From Desulfobacterales bacterium (GTDB lineage: Bacteria; Desulfobacterota; Desulfobulbia; Desulfobulbales; JAGXFP01): a stretch of DNA of 64,000 nucleotides. The notes beneath the pieces are model-generated. The model did not search any database and had not been told where the DNA came from. It saw only the letters and a list, made by a program, of their open reading frames with translations. Made by a program: the position numbers and the translations under genes. Positions 26,403 to 34,709 of this stretch are shown piece after piece. Within the stretch, counting starts at the first letter, position 1. Every line of letters starts with the position of its first letter. The stretch spans positions 47,781 to 111,780 of the forward strand of contig JAGXFP010000021.1 in assembly GCA_024637225.1 (NCBI GenBank), read 5' to 3'.

Positions 26403-26508
26403 CCGGACTTTGAACAAGCTTGAGCATCAGGCACGTCTTCCGCGATAGGCCGGTGAGTCGCCGTGGTACCCCCTAAACTGCGAAACGAAGTTTTTTCAAG
26501 AAGTGTTA

Positions 26509-27624
26509 TCAAGAATTGGCTTTTTCCCTTTGTTTTTTTTCGACAACGCAGTAGATGCCGCCCTCCTTGATTCCCGGCATGAAGCAGGCACTGCAGGAAA
26601 TACAGGTGGCGGCGCTGCGGTTTCCGGCTCGCCAGCGTTTGGCCAGATCGGGTTCGCGGATAAAGGGGCGCGCCATGGAAACATAGTCCGCGTCGTTTTG
26701 TATGGTCCGCTCGGCTATGGCAAAACTGCGGAAACCGCCGACTACCATGACCGGGCAGCTGACCGCCGCCTTGATTTTCCGGCAGAGCGGCAAATTGTAG
26801 GCCTCCAGGTCCGGACTGGCTATTTTGTTGCGAATCGGGGCTTTGTCACCGGAAGCCGGAGTGCCGCCGCTTATTTCAATGGCGTCAATCCCTTCCTGGT
26901 CGAGGAGTTCCGCCGCGTAAACGGCATCTTCCAGTTCAAGGCCGCCTTCAAGGTGATCGGTGCCGTTAAGCTTGATCATTACCGGATAATCCTTGCCGAC
27001 CACCTCCCGAACCTTCCAGTAAACCTCGATCATAAACCGGCAGCGGTTGTCGATGCCGCCGCCGTACTCATCGGTCCGCTGGTTGGTGAGGGGCGAAAGG
27101 AACTGGTTGATCAGATAACCGTGGGCGCCGTGAAGCTGGACGGCGTCGAAGCCGCATTGCCTGGCCCGGCCGGCGGCCTCGCCGAAGGCCTTGATTATCC
27201 GCTGGATCTCCGCGAAAGACATTTCCACGGGGACCTGGGGGAACTGATCGGTCATTACCGCCGAAGGCGCCAGCGGGGTGCGGCCGATGTCTTTTTCCTT
27301 GGTCTGACCGCCGACATGGACCAGCTGCACGCAGATTTTACCGACTTCGGCGTGGACCGCCTCCGTGATCATTTTCAGATCGCCGCTGAATTTGTCGGAA
27401 TCCGCGGCCAGGGTGCAGGGCAGCTGTCTGCCTTCCCCACTGACGTAGGCATAACCGCTGATGATCAGGCCGACGCCGCCCCGGGCCAGGTCGCGGTAGC
27501 AGTCGGCCAGCTTGGGGGTGGGCCTGCCGTCCGGCTCGCACATGCCCTCCCAGGTGGCCGATCTGACCAGCCGGTTCCGGAGGGTCAGATTGTTGATCGT
27601 GGTTTCCTCGAATATCTTTCGCAT
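26509..27624 (-). CDS. NADH:flavin oxidoreductase, old yellow enzyme family
   Basis: A 371-residue single-domain FMN TIM-barrel enzyme. RLVRSATWEGM starts the barrel, QLHGAHGYLINQFLSP carries the substrate-binding His pair, YGGGIDNRCRF the conserved loop, and VMVVGGFR and SMARPFIREPDL the FMN phosphate site. The C-terminus ends in CISCSACF, the Cys-rich region that binds 4Fe-4S in longer relatives such as 2,4-dienoyl-CoA reductase; here only part of it exists and the FAD/NAD domains are missing. The substrate is probably an activated alkene, unknown in detail. Confidence 0.9.
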   Translation of the reverse strand: MRKIFEETTINNLTLRNRLVRSATWEGMCEPDGRPTPKLADCYRDLARGGVGLIISGYAYVSGEGRQLPCTLAADSDKFSGDLKMITEAVHAEVGKICVQLVHVGGQTKEKDIGRTPLAPSAVMTDQFPQVPVEMSFAEIQRIIKAFGEAAGRARQCGFDAVQLHGAHGYLINQFLSPLTNQRTDEYGGGIDNRCRFMIEVYWKVREVVGKDYPVMIKLNGTDHLEGGLELEDAVYAAELLDQEGIDAIEISGGTPASGDKAPIRNKIASPDLEAYNLPLCRKIKAAVSCPVMVVGGFRSFAIAERTIQNDADYVSMARPFIREPDLAKRWRAGNRSAATCISCSACFMPGIKEGGIYCVVEKKQREKANS

Positions 27625-27647
27625 GGCGATTCTCCAAAGTGGCAGGT

Positions 27648-27811
27648 ATGGCTAAGCATGCAACACCCTCTTGCGGGGTGAGATCGTCAGCTCTAGGGCG
27701 CGCGAATTTTGAGGAATGCAGCGTATTTCATACGCTGCAATGACGAGACAATTTGCAGCAACGCAGGAGCTGGCGATTTATGCCCTTCAGGGTGCTTTTT
27801 GCGACGCCATC
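27648..27811 (+). repeat. Family A interspersed repeat, copy 5
   Basis: Starts at ATGGCTAAGC, keeps GAGATCGTCAGCTCTAGGGC, the palindrome GCGTATTTCATACGC and TGCAATGACGAGACAATTTG, and ends GCTTTTTGCGACGCCATC. It abuts the stop of the HEAT-repeat gene (27814) and ends 24 bp after the start of the old yellow enzyme gene. Confidence 0.88.
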
Positions 27812-27813
27812 AA

Positions 27814-28527
27814 TTATAACATGCTCCACGGAGATGGCAACGAAGACGCGGCGATGCCGGAGCGCAGCACTTCATGGGCAAGTTGACCTACCGTGCAGGT
27901 CTTCAGCTCCGGGTGCTGGTAGATAGTCACTTTGGCCGGGTCATCTTGCAATTCACAGATCTTTTCAGGCGGCGCTTCATTGAGTCGGGCAAAAGCCCAG
28001 ACGGCCCGGCCCCGCACTTCCGGGTCGGCGGAGTCGAGGTATTGCGTGAGGTATAAGCCCGCCTTTTTTTCGCGCATTAACTCGGGCCGAGCGCCGGCCA
28101 GGCGGCCGATCCCCCAGATCAGGCCGCGCTGCAGCATCGGCAGTTCCAGAAAATTGCCCTCCTCTCGCATATTGGCAACCGTCATATGGGCATATTCATC
28201 GGCCAGGCCGCCATGACAGGCCATGACCTCAGCCATCGCCTCCGGCACTCCCCAGCCGATGCCGCCGGACTCGTCGTTTAACATCCACATAAAGCGCCGC
28301 ATCACGATCCGGGCCGCTTCCATGTCTTCATCGGCGAGGCTGGCAACGAGCTGTCCCAGTGCGGTGACCGTGCGCCATTTCACCATTTCATCGGTCTGGC
28401 AGAGGAAGCCGATCAGTAAATTGATCAGCTGGTGGCGGGGATATTCATCCTGGAGGGCCAAAAGCCCGGCCAGGTCGCCGGCGGCAAGCATGGAGATGAT
28501 GTTTTTCTTGAGAGCTCGGTTTCGCAT
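27814..28527 (-). CDS. HEAT-repeat protein, DVU0298-like
   Basis: A 237-residue all-helical protein made of HEAT-like repeats: WRTVTALGQLVASL, GIGWGVPEAMAEVM, RGLIWGIGRLAGA and VRGRAVWAFARLNE mark successive helical pairs. It resembles the family named after Desulfovibrio DVU0298 that is common in sulfate reducers, recalled from memory, not searched. Its function is unknown; HEAT arrays are usually protein-binding scaffolds. It stands between the old yellow enzyme and DUF3786 genes, each with separate gaps. Confidence 0.75.
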   Translation of the reverse strand: MRNRALKKNIISMLAAGDLAGLLALQDEYPRHQLINLLIGFLCQTDEMVKWRTVTALGQLVASLADEDMEAARIVMRRFMWMLNDESGGIGWGVPEAMAEVMACHGGLADEYAHMTVANMREEGNFLELPMLQRGLIWGIGRLAGARPELMREKKAGLYLTQYLDSADPEVRGRAVWAFARLNEAPPEKICELQDDPAKVTIYQHPELKTCTVGQLAHEVLRSGIAASSLPSPWSML

Positions 28528-28764
28528 AATCTGAAGGTTTTACCTTGTTTGACCTTAAGTAATTTCGGCAAAATTACGGCAGCGGTTACACGATATGCCG
28601 TGTTTTGAGGATGCTTGGTCAGCTCCGGCATGACGGCTTGCCTGCTTTTTTCCGAGCGACCATGATATTTTGCGAACTCATCAGAGTTGCAGGAATTCGT
28701 AAAACCGGATTTACCATCTCATTTTGAGGAGCAAGGCCGTAAACCGAGTTCAGCAAAGCCGGTT

Positions 28765-29553
28765 TCAGCCCAGCAGGGCAACCAGCCGTTCGGCCAGGCG
28801 CTCGCTGGAAAAGAGCAGGGATTCAATATCGAGGTAATCAAGGGCATGGCGGTCATAGAGGACCTTGACCTTTTCCGGAAAACCGTCTTCCGGTTCTGCC
28901 GCCCAGAAAAGGACGCGCTGGGGGATCATCGGCAGTACCGCAAACTCCAGGGCCAGCGAGGCCGAACTGCCTCCGAAGGGGCGGCCGCCAGCCTGTTCCG
29001 CCCCGGCCAGGACCTCGGCCGGCTCCCTCTTGCCGAAGATTTTGGCGATCGGTCCTTCGGCGTAGGTGGCCAGGGTCCTTACCTTGGAAATGGAATTCGG
29101 CATGCTCTCCATGCCGATCCATTCACCTCCCGGCTGCCGGCCGCCGCCGGAATATACGTAATTATAGAGGAGGATCTGGTCCCGGGGATCTTCCGGCTCC
29201 TTGCCGTTAAGAAGCAGACCCTCCTTGCGCAGTTCAACGGCCTGGCCCAGATAGTTGAAGAGCAAGGCCGGCTCGCGGTATACGGCCCCGATCCTGGGGG
29301 CAAGGCAGCTGAAATCCGCCTTGGCGATTTTCTCCCGCAGATGGGCGGCCAGGCCGAGGTCGCGCTGCCGGGAAGCGTCTTCAAGGGCGACCCCGGCTCC
29401 TTCCACCACCAGTCCTTCAAGCCTGATATAGGGGCATTTCCGCGGATCGATCCCGGTGGCGCAGACCGCCGCGGCGAAGGCCAGGCAGGCGGGGTAACCG
29501 CATTCCCCGCAGTTATTCTTCGGGGTCCGGGCGACAATCTCCAGGGGGTTCAT
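28765..29553 (-). CDS. DUF3786 protein with N-terminal 4Fe-4S motif
   Basis: A 262-residue protein. The first 40 residues hold a 4Fe-4S site of the type NNCGECGYPACLAF...CATG...KCP, as in acetyl-CoA synthase-associated and RnfB-like proteins. The rest is a DUF3786 domain (about 60-260; LLLYNYVYSGGG and PFGGSSASLALEFAVLP are recognisable). DUF3786 is mostly found in anaerobes with corrinoid or iron-sulfur metabolism. The ATG shares one base with the stop of the flavodiiron gene (TGATG), so the two are coupled. Confidence 0.85.
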   Translation of the reverse strand: MNPLEIVARTPKNNCGECGYPACLAFAAAVCATGIDPRKCPYIRLEGLVVEGAGVALEDASRQRDLGLAAHLREKIAKADFSCLAPRIGAVYREPALLFNYLGQAVELRKEGLLLNGKEPEDPRDQILLYNYVYSGGGRQPGGEWIGMESMPNSISKVRTLATYAEGPIAKIFGKREPAEVLAGAEQAGGRPFGGSSASLALEFAVLPMIPQRVLFWAAEPEDGFPEKVKVLYDRHALDYLDIESLLFSSERLAERLVALLG

Positions 29554-30746
29554 CAGGTGGTTTTCCGGATCGCCTTGACCATCGCCGCGCCGAGTTCCCG
29601 GCAGGCGGCGAAGTCCTCTTCCCGGGGCACATTCTTGACCCTGAGGCCGGGGTGGGCCAAGTCGAGTCCCATCTCTTCCAGGTAGCCGTTGATGTGCTTG
29701 ACCGCCTCGCCGCTCCAGCCGAAGGAGCCGAAGGCCGCCGCCACCTGATTCTTGGGCCGCAAGCCCTTGAGATAAGTAAGGAAATCGGCCATGGGCGGCA
29801 GCATGCCGTTATTCAGGGTGGGGGAGCCGAAGACCAGGGCTCCGGCGTCGAGCACCTCGGTCATCACGTCGCTGCGGTGGTTGACCTTGAGGTTAAGCAT
29901 TTTCGTCTCGACCCCAGCCGCGGCGATTTCGCTGCAGATCGCCCTGGCCATCAGTTCGGTGCTGTGCCACATGGTGTCGTAGATCACCAGGGCCTTGTTG
30001 CACAGGGTATGGCTGCTCCACTTGTCATAGGCCTCGATGATGATGCCGGGATTTTCCCGCCAGATCAGGCCGTGGTCCGGGGCGATCATCTCGATCTCGA
30101 TGCCCAGCTCGCCGACCTTGGCCAGGAGGCGCTGGACATTGGGCGAAAAGAGCATCAGGATATTGGCGTAGTATTTGGTTGCCTCCTGGAACAGGTCGCA
30201 CTGGTCGACCTCGTCGGCGAAACGCTCGGCGGTGGCGAGATGTTGGCCGAAGGCGTCTGAGGAGATCAGGAGCTTGTCCTCGTTGATATAGGAGAACATC
30301 GAATCCGGCCAGTGCAGCATCGGGGTTTCGATAAAGGTGACGGTTCTCTTGCCGAGGCTGATCGTATCGCCTGTTTTCACCACCTCGAAGGGCCAATCCT
30401 CCCGGTGGAAATGGTCGAGCATCGCCTGTTTGCCGTTTTTGGAACAGAAGATCTTTTCGGGTTTGATCAGGTCGATCACCTCGGGCAGCGAGCCGGAGTG
30501 GTCCATTTCGACATGGTTGACGATCAGGTAATCGATTTTTTCCGGTTCGGTCAGTTCCTTGATGTGAAAGAGCAGTTCGTCCCGGAAATTACGCTTGACC
30601 GTGTCGAACAGGGCGATTTTTTCATCCTTGATAAGATAGGCGTTATAGGTGGTGCCCCGGTTGGTCGAATAGCCGTGGAAGTCACGGATGTTCCAGTCCA
30701 CCGCGCCTACCCAGAAAATATTCTCCTTAATCTCGCGTACACTCAT
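29553..30746 (-). CDS. fprA: Flavodiiron protein (rubredoxin:oxygen oxidoreductase type)
   Basis: A 397-residue A-type flavoprotein. Residues 1-250 form a metallo-beta-lactamase-like diiron domain with NHVEMDHSG (HxExDH) and further ligands in MLHWPDSMF and the APDHGLIW block. Residues 253-397 are a flavodoxin domain starting VIYDTMWHSTELMA for FMN phosphate. It reduces O2 to water (or NO to N2O) with electrons from rubredoxin, which is encoded 1.6 kb upstream in the same direction. A GGGAGAG ribosome binding site precedes the ATG. Part of the oxygen-defence block. Confidence 0.95.
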   Translation of the reverse strand: MSVREIKENIFWVGAVDWNIRDFHGYSTNRGTTYNAYLIKDEKIALFDTVKRNFRDELLFHIKELTEPEKIDYLIVNHVEMDHSGSLPEVIDLIKPEKIFCSKNGKQAMLDHFHREDWPFEVVKTGDTISLGKRTVTFIETPMLHWPDSMFSYINEDKLLISSDAFGQHLATAERFADEVDQCDLFQEATKYYANILMLFSPNVQRLLAKVGELGIEIEMIAPDHGLIWRENPGIIIEAYDKWSSHTLCNKALVIYDTMWHSTELMARAICSEIAAAGVETKMLNLKVNHRSDVMTEVLDAGALVFGSPTLNNGMLPPMADFLTYLKGLRPKNQVAAAFGSFGWSGEAVKHINGYLEEMGLDLAHPGLRVKNVPREEDFAACRELGAAMVKAIRKTT

Positions 30747-30903
30747 TTATTTCTCTCCCTGCTTAGCCGCCGCCCACCTTTATCCGGTGACGACGCAATG
30801 TTTATAGGTTTGCCGTTACAGAGCGATATGCCCGCAAGCCGATGGTCTCGCGATGACGTGGAAAAACGGTTTTGCTCCGGTTTGGCAACAAACCAATCAA
30901 CCT

Positions 30904-31079
30904 TGACTAACTCGCAAAAAGTCACGGGGATGGCCAAGCAAAAAGTTCTATAAACAAGGAGTGGTGCACCAAGGGGCACTTCCTTCGGGGCGTATTTTTG
31001 TGCCTGAGGCTTACATGTGTATGCCGAAGGAGCTAAAATACGCCCCGACGCAGTAGCTCGAACTTTTTGCGACGCCATT
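30904..31079 (+). repeat. Family A interspersed repeat, copy 6 (with different core)
   Basis: Left end TGACTAACTCGCAAAAAGTC, then GATGGCCAAGCAAAAAG, and right end CTTTTTGCGACGCCATTC. The centre is different from copies 2-5: it holds a long imperfect palindrome, GGGGCGTATTTTTG...AAAATACGCCCC. It separates the flavodiiron gene from ferritin. Confidence 0.85.
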
Positions 31080-31095
31080 CAACCCTGGCCGGAGC

Positions 31096-31605
31096 TCATC
31101 CTGCCGGCGGCGGCGTGAACAGCCGCTGGCCCAGCTCCTGATCCAGGATGAAGAGACCGCTCGCGTCCTTCTCGATCAGCTTCAGTTTATCGAGAACGGC
31201 GCCGACCCCGGCCTCCTCCTCGACCTGCTCCGAGATGAACCACTGCAGGAAGATATTGGAGGCGTGGTCCCGTTCGTCCAGGGCCAGATTGGTCAGGTCG
31301 TTAATCATGCCGGTGACCTTCTGTTCATGGGCCAGGGTGGCCGTGAAGACATCCAGGGCCGACACCCAGTCGGTCGGCGGCTTGGCGATCTCCTCCAGGA
31401 CAACCCGGCCGCCCCTTTCGCTGATGAAGTGAAAAAACTTCATGGCGTGGAACATCTCCTCCTGGGCCTGCTGCCGCATCCAGTTGGCGAAGCCGGCCAG
31501 GCCCGTCTGCTCGCACCAGGCCGACATCGACAGGTACATATATGAGGAATAAATCTCGGCGTTGATCTGGCCGTTTAAGGCCGCGGTCATTTTCTTGCTC
31601 AGCAT
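31096..31605 (-). CDS. ftnA: Ferritin (non-heme, FtnA type)
   Basis: A 169-residue four-helix ferritin that oxidises and stores iron. Ferroxidase ligands are in the first helix (NAEIYSSYMYLSM) and second helix (QEEMFHAMKFFHFI), with the third-helix Glu in FISEQVEEEAG. No heme-binding Met in the bacterioferritin context. It starts 1 bp after the stop of the superoxide reductase gene, so the two are translationally linked, which fits removal of Fe2+ that would react with peroxide produced by superoxide reduction. Confidence 0.95.
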   Translation of the reverse strand: MLSKKMTAALNGQINAEIYSSYMYLSMSAWCEQTGLAGFANWMRQQAQEEMFHAMKFFHFISERGGRVVLEEIAKPPTDWVSALDVFTATLAHEQKVTGMINDLTNLALDERDHASNIFLQWFISEQVEEEAGVGAVLDKLKLIEKDASGLFILDQELGQRLFTPPPAG

Positions 31606-31606
31606 A

Positions 31607-31981
31607 TCAGCTTTTCCACAGTCCGTGTTTATTGCAGTATTCCCGGGCGGTGACCTCGACGGCGTCGATGGCGAAAACCGCCTCGGGGGCGTCGCCTGGT
31701 TTCAAAAACTGCCGGTAGGCCTTGTCGCCGGCGATCAATTCGATCCACTCGATATAATGGCTCTCTTCCATGGGATGGGGGTCGGAGCCGATCTTGACCT
31801 TGTAGCCGTCCGCGGTCTTCTCAATCACCGGCACGTGCTTTTCCTTGGCGGCGTCTACGGTGTTGGCGGTGTAAAGCTTCATCTCCTCGCCGCAGCAGAC
31901 CAGACTGCCCTGACCGCCGTGCATTACTTCGACGATGTTGCCACATACCTCACATTTGTATATTTCCAGTCTTTCAGCCAT
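31607..31981 (-). CDS. dfx: Desulfoferrodoxin / superoxide reductase (class I)
   Basis: A 124-residue protein. The N-terminal desulforedoxin-type site has CEVC and VCCGEEM (four Cys). The neelaredoxin core follows: EKHVP provides the Glu-Lys that guides superoxide, [14 protein letters not shown] the His ligands, and CNKHG the Cys/His pair at the C-terminus. It reduces superoxide to hydrogen peroxide with electrons from rubredoxin. Its gene lies between ferritin and rubredoxin, all on the minus strand. It is typical of anaerobes. Confidence 0.96.
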   Translation of the reverse strand: MAERLEIYKCEVCGNIVEVMHGGQGSLVCCGEEMKLYTANTVDAAKEKHVPVIEKTADGYKVKIGSDPHPMEESHYIEWIELIAGDKAYRQFLKPGDAPEAVFAIDAVEVTAREYCNKHGLWKS

Positions 31982-32099
31982 TTTGCTCTCCTTTTAATTT
32001 GATTAATTCGTAACTAAGTCAAAAAAATTTCCCTTCGACAGAACTCAGGATGAGCGGACAACGCACGCAATTCAACAAGCCCAGTACGAATTAATTTTT

Positions 32100-32236
32100 G
32101 ATGAATTCGCGAAAAGTCGGAAATAGCTGTCATTTCGAACGCATGTGAGAAATCTTACTCTTTAACCAATTGGAACTATTAAGATTTTCCACGGTGGGCG
32201 AAATGAGATTATGGCCATCTCGACTTTTTGCGACAC
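32100..32236 (+). repeat. Family E interspersed repeat, copy 1
   Basis: A 137-bp element with ends GATGAATTCGCGAAAAGTCG and ATCTCGACTTTTTGCGAC, related to the family A ends. The inside has GTCATTTCGAACGCATGTGA, GAGAAATCTTACTC and TTGGAACTATTAAG, matched by an inverted copy at 43852. Just upstream (32031-32060) is TTCGACAGAACTCAGGATGA, also shared in part with 43733-43800. Confidence 0.78.
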
Positions 32237-32250
32237 TATTAATCTTTGCC

Positions 32251-32350
32251 GATTTTTTGCAAGACCAGCTTCTTTATACATACAGGGCAATAAGTTTCGT
32301 TTGTACACTAAAGGGCATAAAAGCAGGCAAGCTGCTCAACTTAAGCTTTA
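32251..32350 (-). repeat. Family A repeat, partial copy 7 reaching the rubredoxin stop
   Basis: On the minus strand one reads AAGCTTAAGTTGAGCAGCTT, GCCTGCTTTTATGCCC and CGAAACTTATTGCCC, the left part of family A. Its first bases overlap the stop codon of the rubredoxin gene. Confidence 0.65.
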
Positions 32351-32503
32351 TATTTTCCAGAACTCCTCTTTTTCAGCGCCGCAAACCGGGCAGACCCAGT
32401 CGGCGGGGAGATCCGCAAAGGCGGTGCCGGGCTCGATGCCGGTGGATTCGTCGCCTTCGGCCGGGTCGTAGATATAACCGCAGGGGCATTCATACTTGTC
32501 CAT
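32348..32503 (-). CDS. Rubredoxin with a CxCG first site
   Basis: A 51-residue protein too short for many gene finders: [17 protein letters not shown], then [33 protein letters not shown]. All rubredoxin landmarks are present, but the first iron site reads C-P-C-G-Y instead of the usual C-x-x-C-G-Y, one residue shorter. The second site, CPVCG, is normal. It is the likely electron donor for the superoxide reductase and flavodiiron protein of this block. GAAGGAGAAGCAAA precedes the ATG. It lies 15 bp downstream of the peroxiredoxin stop. Confidence 0.92.
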   Translation of the reverse strand: MDKYECPCGYIYDPAEGDESTGIEPGTAFADLPADWVCPVCGAEKEEFWKI

Positions 32504-32518
32504 TTTGCTTCTCCTTCG

Positions 32519-33106
32519 TTAGTTGGTTTTCGTGAGATATTCGGCCACTCCTTCGGCGGTCGGCTTCATCGCCTCCTCGCCGGGCTTCCAGTTGGCCGGA
32601 CAAACCTCTCCGTACTTTTCGGTAAACTGCAGGGCGTCCACCACCCGGAGCGCCTCTTCAACACTGCGGCCCAGGGGCAGGTCGTTGACCAGCTGGTGGC
32701 GGACAATGCCTTCCCGGTCGATCAGAAAGATACCCCGCAAGGAAATACCGTCCGGTAATAATACATCGTAGGCTTCTGCGATGGATTTATCAAGGTCTGC
32801 GATCAGCGGAAATTGAATATTTCCGATGCCGCCGCTATTGACCGGGGTGTTTTTCCAGGCATAGTGCGAGTACTGGGAATCCACCGAAATACCCAAAACC
32901 TCGCAGTCCCGTTTCTGGAACTCGTCCAGGGCTCGGTCGAAGGCGATGATCTCCGAGGGGCAGACGAAGGTGAAATCGAGGGGATAGAAGAACATCAGGA
33001 CATACCTGCCCTTATAAGACTTCAGGCTCAGCTCCTTGATGCTGTTGTCGGGCATCACGGCCTGGGCGGTGAACAGCGGAGCTTCCTTGGTTACCAGCAC
33101 ACTCAT
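32519..33106 (-). CDS. Typical 2-Cys peroxiredoxin (AhpC/Prx1 type)
   Basis: A 195-residue thioredoxin-fold peroxidase. The peroxidatic Cys is in DFTFVCPSEI (about residue 50), the resolving Cys in GEVCPANW (about residue 170), with the Arg site RGIFLIDREG. No AhpF is encoded near; the rubredoxin gene follows 15 bp after, suggesting rubredoxin or thioredoxin as reductant. It removes the peroxide that superoxide reductase makes. A strong GGAGG lies before the ATG. Confidence 0.95.
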   Translation of the reverse strand: MSVLVTKEAPLFTAQAVMPDNSIKELSLKSYKGRYVLMFFYPLDFTFVCPSEIIAFDRALDEFQKRDCEVLGISVDSQYSHYAWKNTPVNSGGIGNIQFPLIADLDKSIAEAYDVLLPDGISLRGIFLIDREGIVRHQLVNDLPLGRSVEEALRVVDALQFTEKYGEVCPANWKPGEEAMKPTAEGVAEYLTKTN

Positions 33107-33127
33107 TTCAATAATCCTCCATTAAAT

Positions 33128-33352
33128 TTAAGAAATTTCTTCTTTAAGCTCTTCATCCCATCTGCCGGCCCGGGCGTGCGCCTCCTTTTCCTCGTCGGCT
33201 TTCCGGCGAAGCTTGTAGGCATAGTCCTGCAGAACCCCGTAAAGGAGGCGGCAGCCATCGTCTTCGGCAACCATCTGGCCCTCATCGGCCAGGATGATCA
33301 TCTGCCGTGACAGTTCGAGAACTTTCTTGATGCAGTCGTTGTAACTCTTCAT
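33128..33352 (-). CDS. Small unknown protein leading the oxygen-defence block
   Basis: A 74-residue soluble, charged, helical protein (CIKKVLELSRQMIILADEG, then LLYGVLQDYAYKLRRKADEE). No membrane segment or signal peptide is seen, and one Cys lies near the N-terminus. AAGG precedes the ATG at short distance. It lies 21 bp upstream of the peroxiredoxin gene, so it is probably co-expressed with the oxygen-defence genes. I do not recognise the family. Confidence 0.65.
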   Translation of the reverse strand: MKSYNDCIKKVLELSRQMIILADEGQMVAEDDGCRLLYGVLQDYAYKLRRKADEEKEAHARAGRWDEELKEEIS

Positions 33353-33367
33353 GCCTTAAATCATAAG

Positions 33368-33382
33368 GCAATCGTCATGCCA
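33368..33382 (-). promoter_or_regulatory. Sigma-54-like -24/-12 element (tentative)
   Basis: On the minus strand TGGCAT-GACGA-TTGC has the exact 5-bp spacing of a sigma-54 promoter. The predicted start would lie only about 4 nt before the 74-residue ORF, which would leave almost no leader, so either that ORF starts later or the match is chance. Confidence 0.3.
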
Positions 33383-33472
33383 ATGTGAAATAACTTTTGA
33401 TGAATAATGCAATTAAAATGGAATTACAGTTGGTTGCGATTTTTCCGTAAAAGGAGGGCGACGGGGGGCAGG

Positions 33473-33518
33473 TAGCAACCCATGTCTCAATAATGAAATC
33501 GTGAGACATGGGTTGCTA
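33473..33518. repeat. Perfect 17-bp inverted repeat
   Basis: TAGCAACCCATGTCTCA and TGAGACATGGGTTGCTA are exact reverse complements around a 12-nt loop (AATAATGAAATCG region). A related GTGTCTCAATAAG...ATGTGTCTCGG pair lies at about 33588-33624. There is no T-run after it. The rest of the 33353-33815 gap has no recognised gene. Confidence 0.85.
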
Positions 33519-33815
33519 ACTGGCAAAAAAGAATGAGCTTGCTTATCTATCTGAAATAAGTGCAGTTTCAGGGAATAATTTAATTCATGTGTCTCAATAA
33601 GAAAAAGTGAAACAATGTGTCTCGGTTGTCTCGTCGTATTGAATTTTGCGATTAAGGGAAAAGCCTGATGGGGAAAATTCTGCTTGCTCCGAAATAATTC
33701 GTTAAATCCAGATTCCATGGGAATGCCGGAAAAAAACAAGGTGCGAGGTTTTCTCGAAATAGAATACGGGACAAGCAATATCCCTGATCTGACGATTTTT
33801 TATCCCCAAGGGGAT

Positions 33816-34706
33816 TTACATGCTTGGACCATCCCCAATTACCGGTTCGGACGGACTTGTAATCAAGCCCCGCAGTACCTCCAGGTTTTCCCGGTCTTCG
33901 TGGAGGTCATCCGACTTGGGGGTTTCGAGGACCATCGGGTGCCTGGCAAAACGCGGGTCGTTGACCAGGTTGCGGAAGCCGGATGTGCCGATCTCGCCTT
34001 TGCCGATGTGTTCGTGGCGGTCGATCCGGCTGCCCAGTTTCCGGGTGGCGTCGTTGAGATGGAAGAACCTGAGGCGGTCGAGGCCGATTACGGCGTCGAA
34101 CTCGGCCATGGTCCGGCGGTAGCTCGCCGGGGTTCTGAGATCGTAGCCGGCGGCGAAGGCGTGGCAGGTGTCGAAACAGACCCCCAGACCTTGGGGAAAT
34201 CCAGATCGGGCGATGATCTCCGCCAGCTCGGCAAAGTAGGAGCCCAGGTTGGTGCCCTGGCCGGCGGTGTTTTCCAGAAGGATCATCACCTTTCCGCCGC
34301 TGGCGGCTTCCTCGACGGCTCGGTCCAGGCTGGCTGTAAAGCGTTCGATCCCCGCCTCGATCCCTTCACCGAGATGGGAGCCGGGATGCATGATCAGATA
34401 TTCCACGCCGAGATCAGCACAGCGGCGCAGCTCCTTGACCAGGGCAGCCAGCGATTTTTCCCGGGTTTCGATTTTGGGCGAGGCGAGATTGATCAGATAT
34501 GAATCGTGGGAGGCCACCGGCATGCTTCCCGCCGCGGCCCGCACTTCGCGGAACAGGCGAATCTGCTCCGCGTCGGGTTGTTTGGGATGCCACTGTCTCT
34601 GGTTGGCGGTAAAAATCTGCAAAGCCGCGCCATCGATGGAGGCAAGCCGCGCGAAGGCCAGGTGGAGACTGCCGCTGACCGACATATGCGCTCCAAGCAA
34701 GGGCAT
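33816..34706 (-). CDS. nfo: Endonuclease IV (deoxyribonuclease IV)
   Basis: A 296-residue AP endonuclease that cuts DNA 5' to abasic sites in base-excision repair. The trinuclear zinc ligands are spread over LLGAHMSVSGSL, LIMHPGSHLGEG, ILLENTAGQGTNLG, GVCFDTCHAFAAGYD, FFHLNDATRKLGSRIDRHEH and VLETPK. Length and order are normal. It lies 3 bp after the stop of the upstream SDR gene, so the pair is an operon. Confidence 0.96.
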   Translation of the reverse strand: MPLLGAHMSVSGSLHLAFARLASIDGAALQIFTANQRQWHPKQPDAEQIRLFREVRAAAGSMPVASHDSYLINLASPKIETREKSLAALVKELRRCADLGVEYLIMHPGSHLGEGIEAGIERFTASLDRAVEEAASGGKVMILLENTAGQGTNLGSYFAELAEIIARSGFPQGLGVCFDTCHAFAAGYDLRTPASYRRTMAEFDAVIGLDRLRFFHLNDATRKLGSRIDRHEHIGKGEIGTSGFRNLVNDPRFARHPMVLETPKSDDLHEDRENLEVLRGLITSPSEPVIGDGPSM

Positions 34707-34709
34707 CGC

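Noticed and set aside
33413..33778. 121-codon minus-strand frame upstream of the oxygen-defence block
   Set aside because: It runs through the 17-bp palindrome, has no ribosome binding site and no protein-like pattern.
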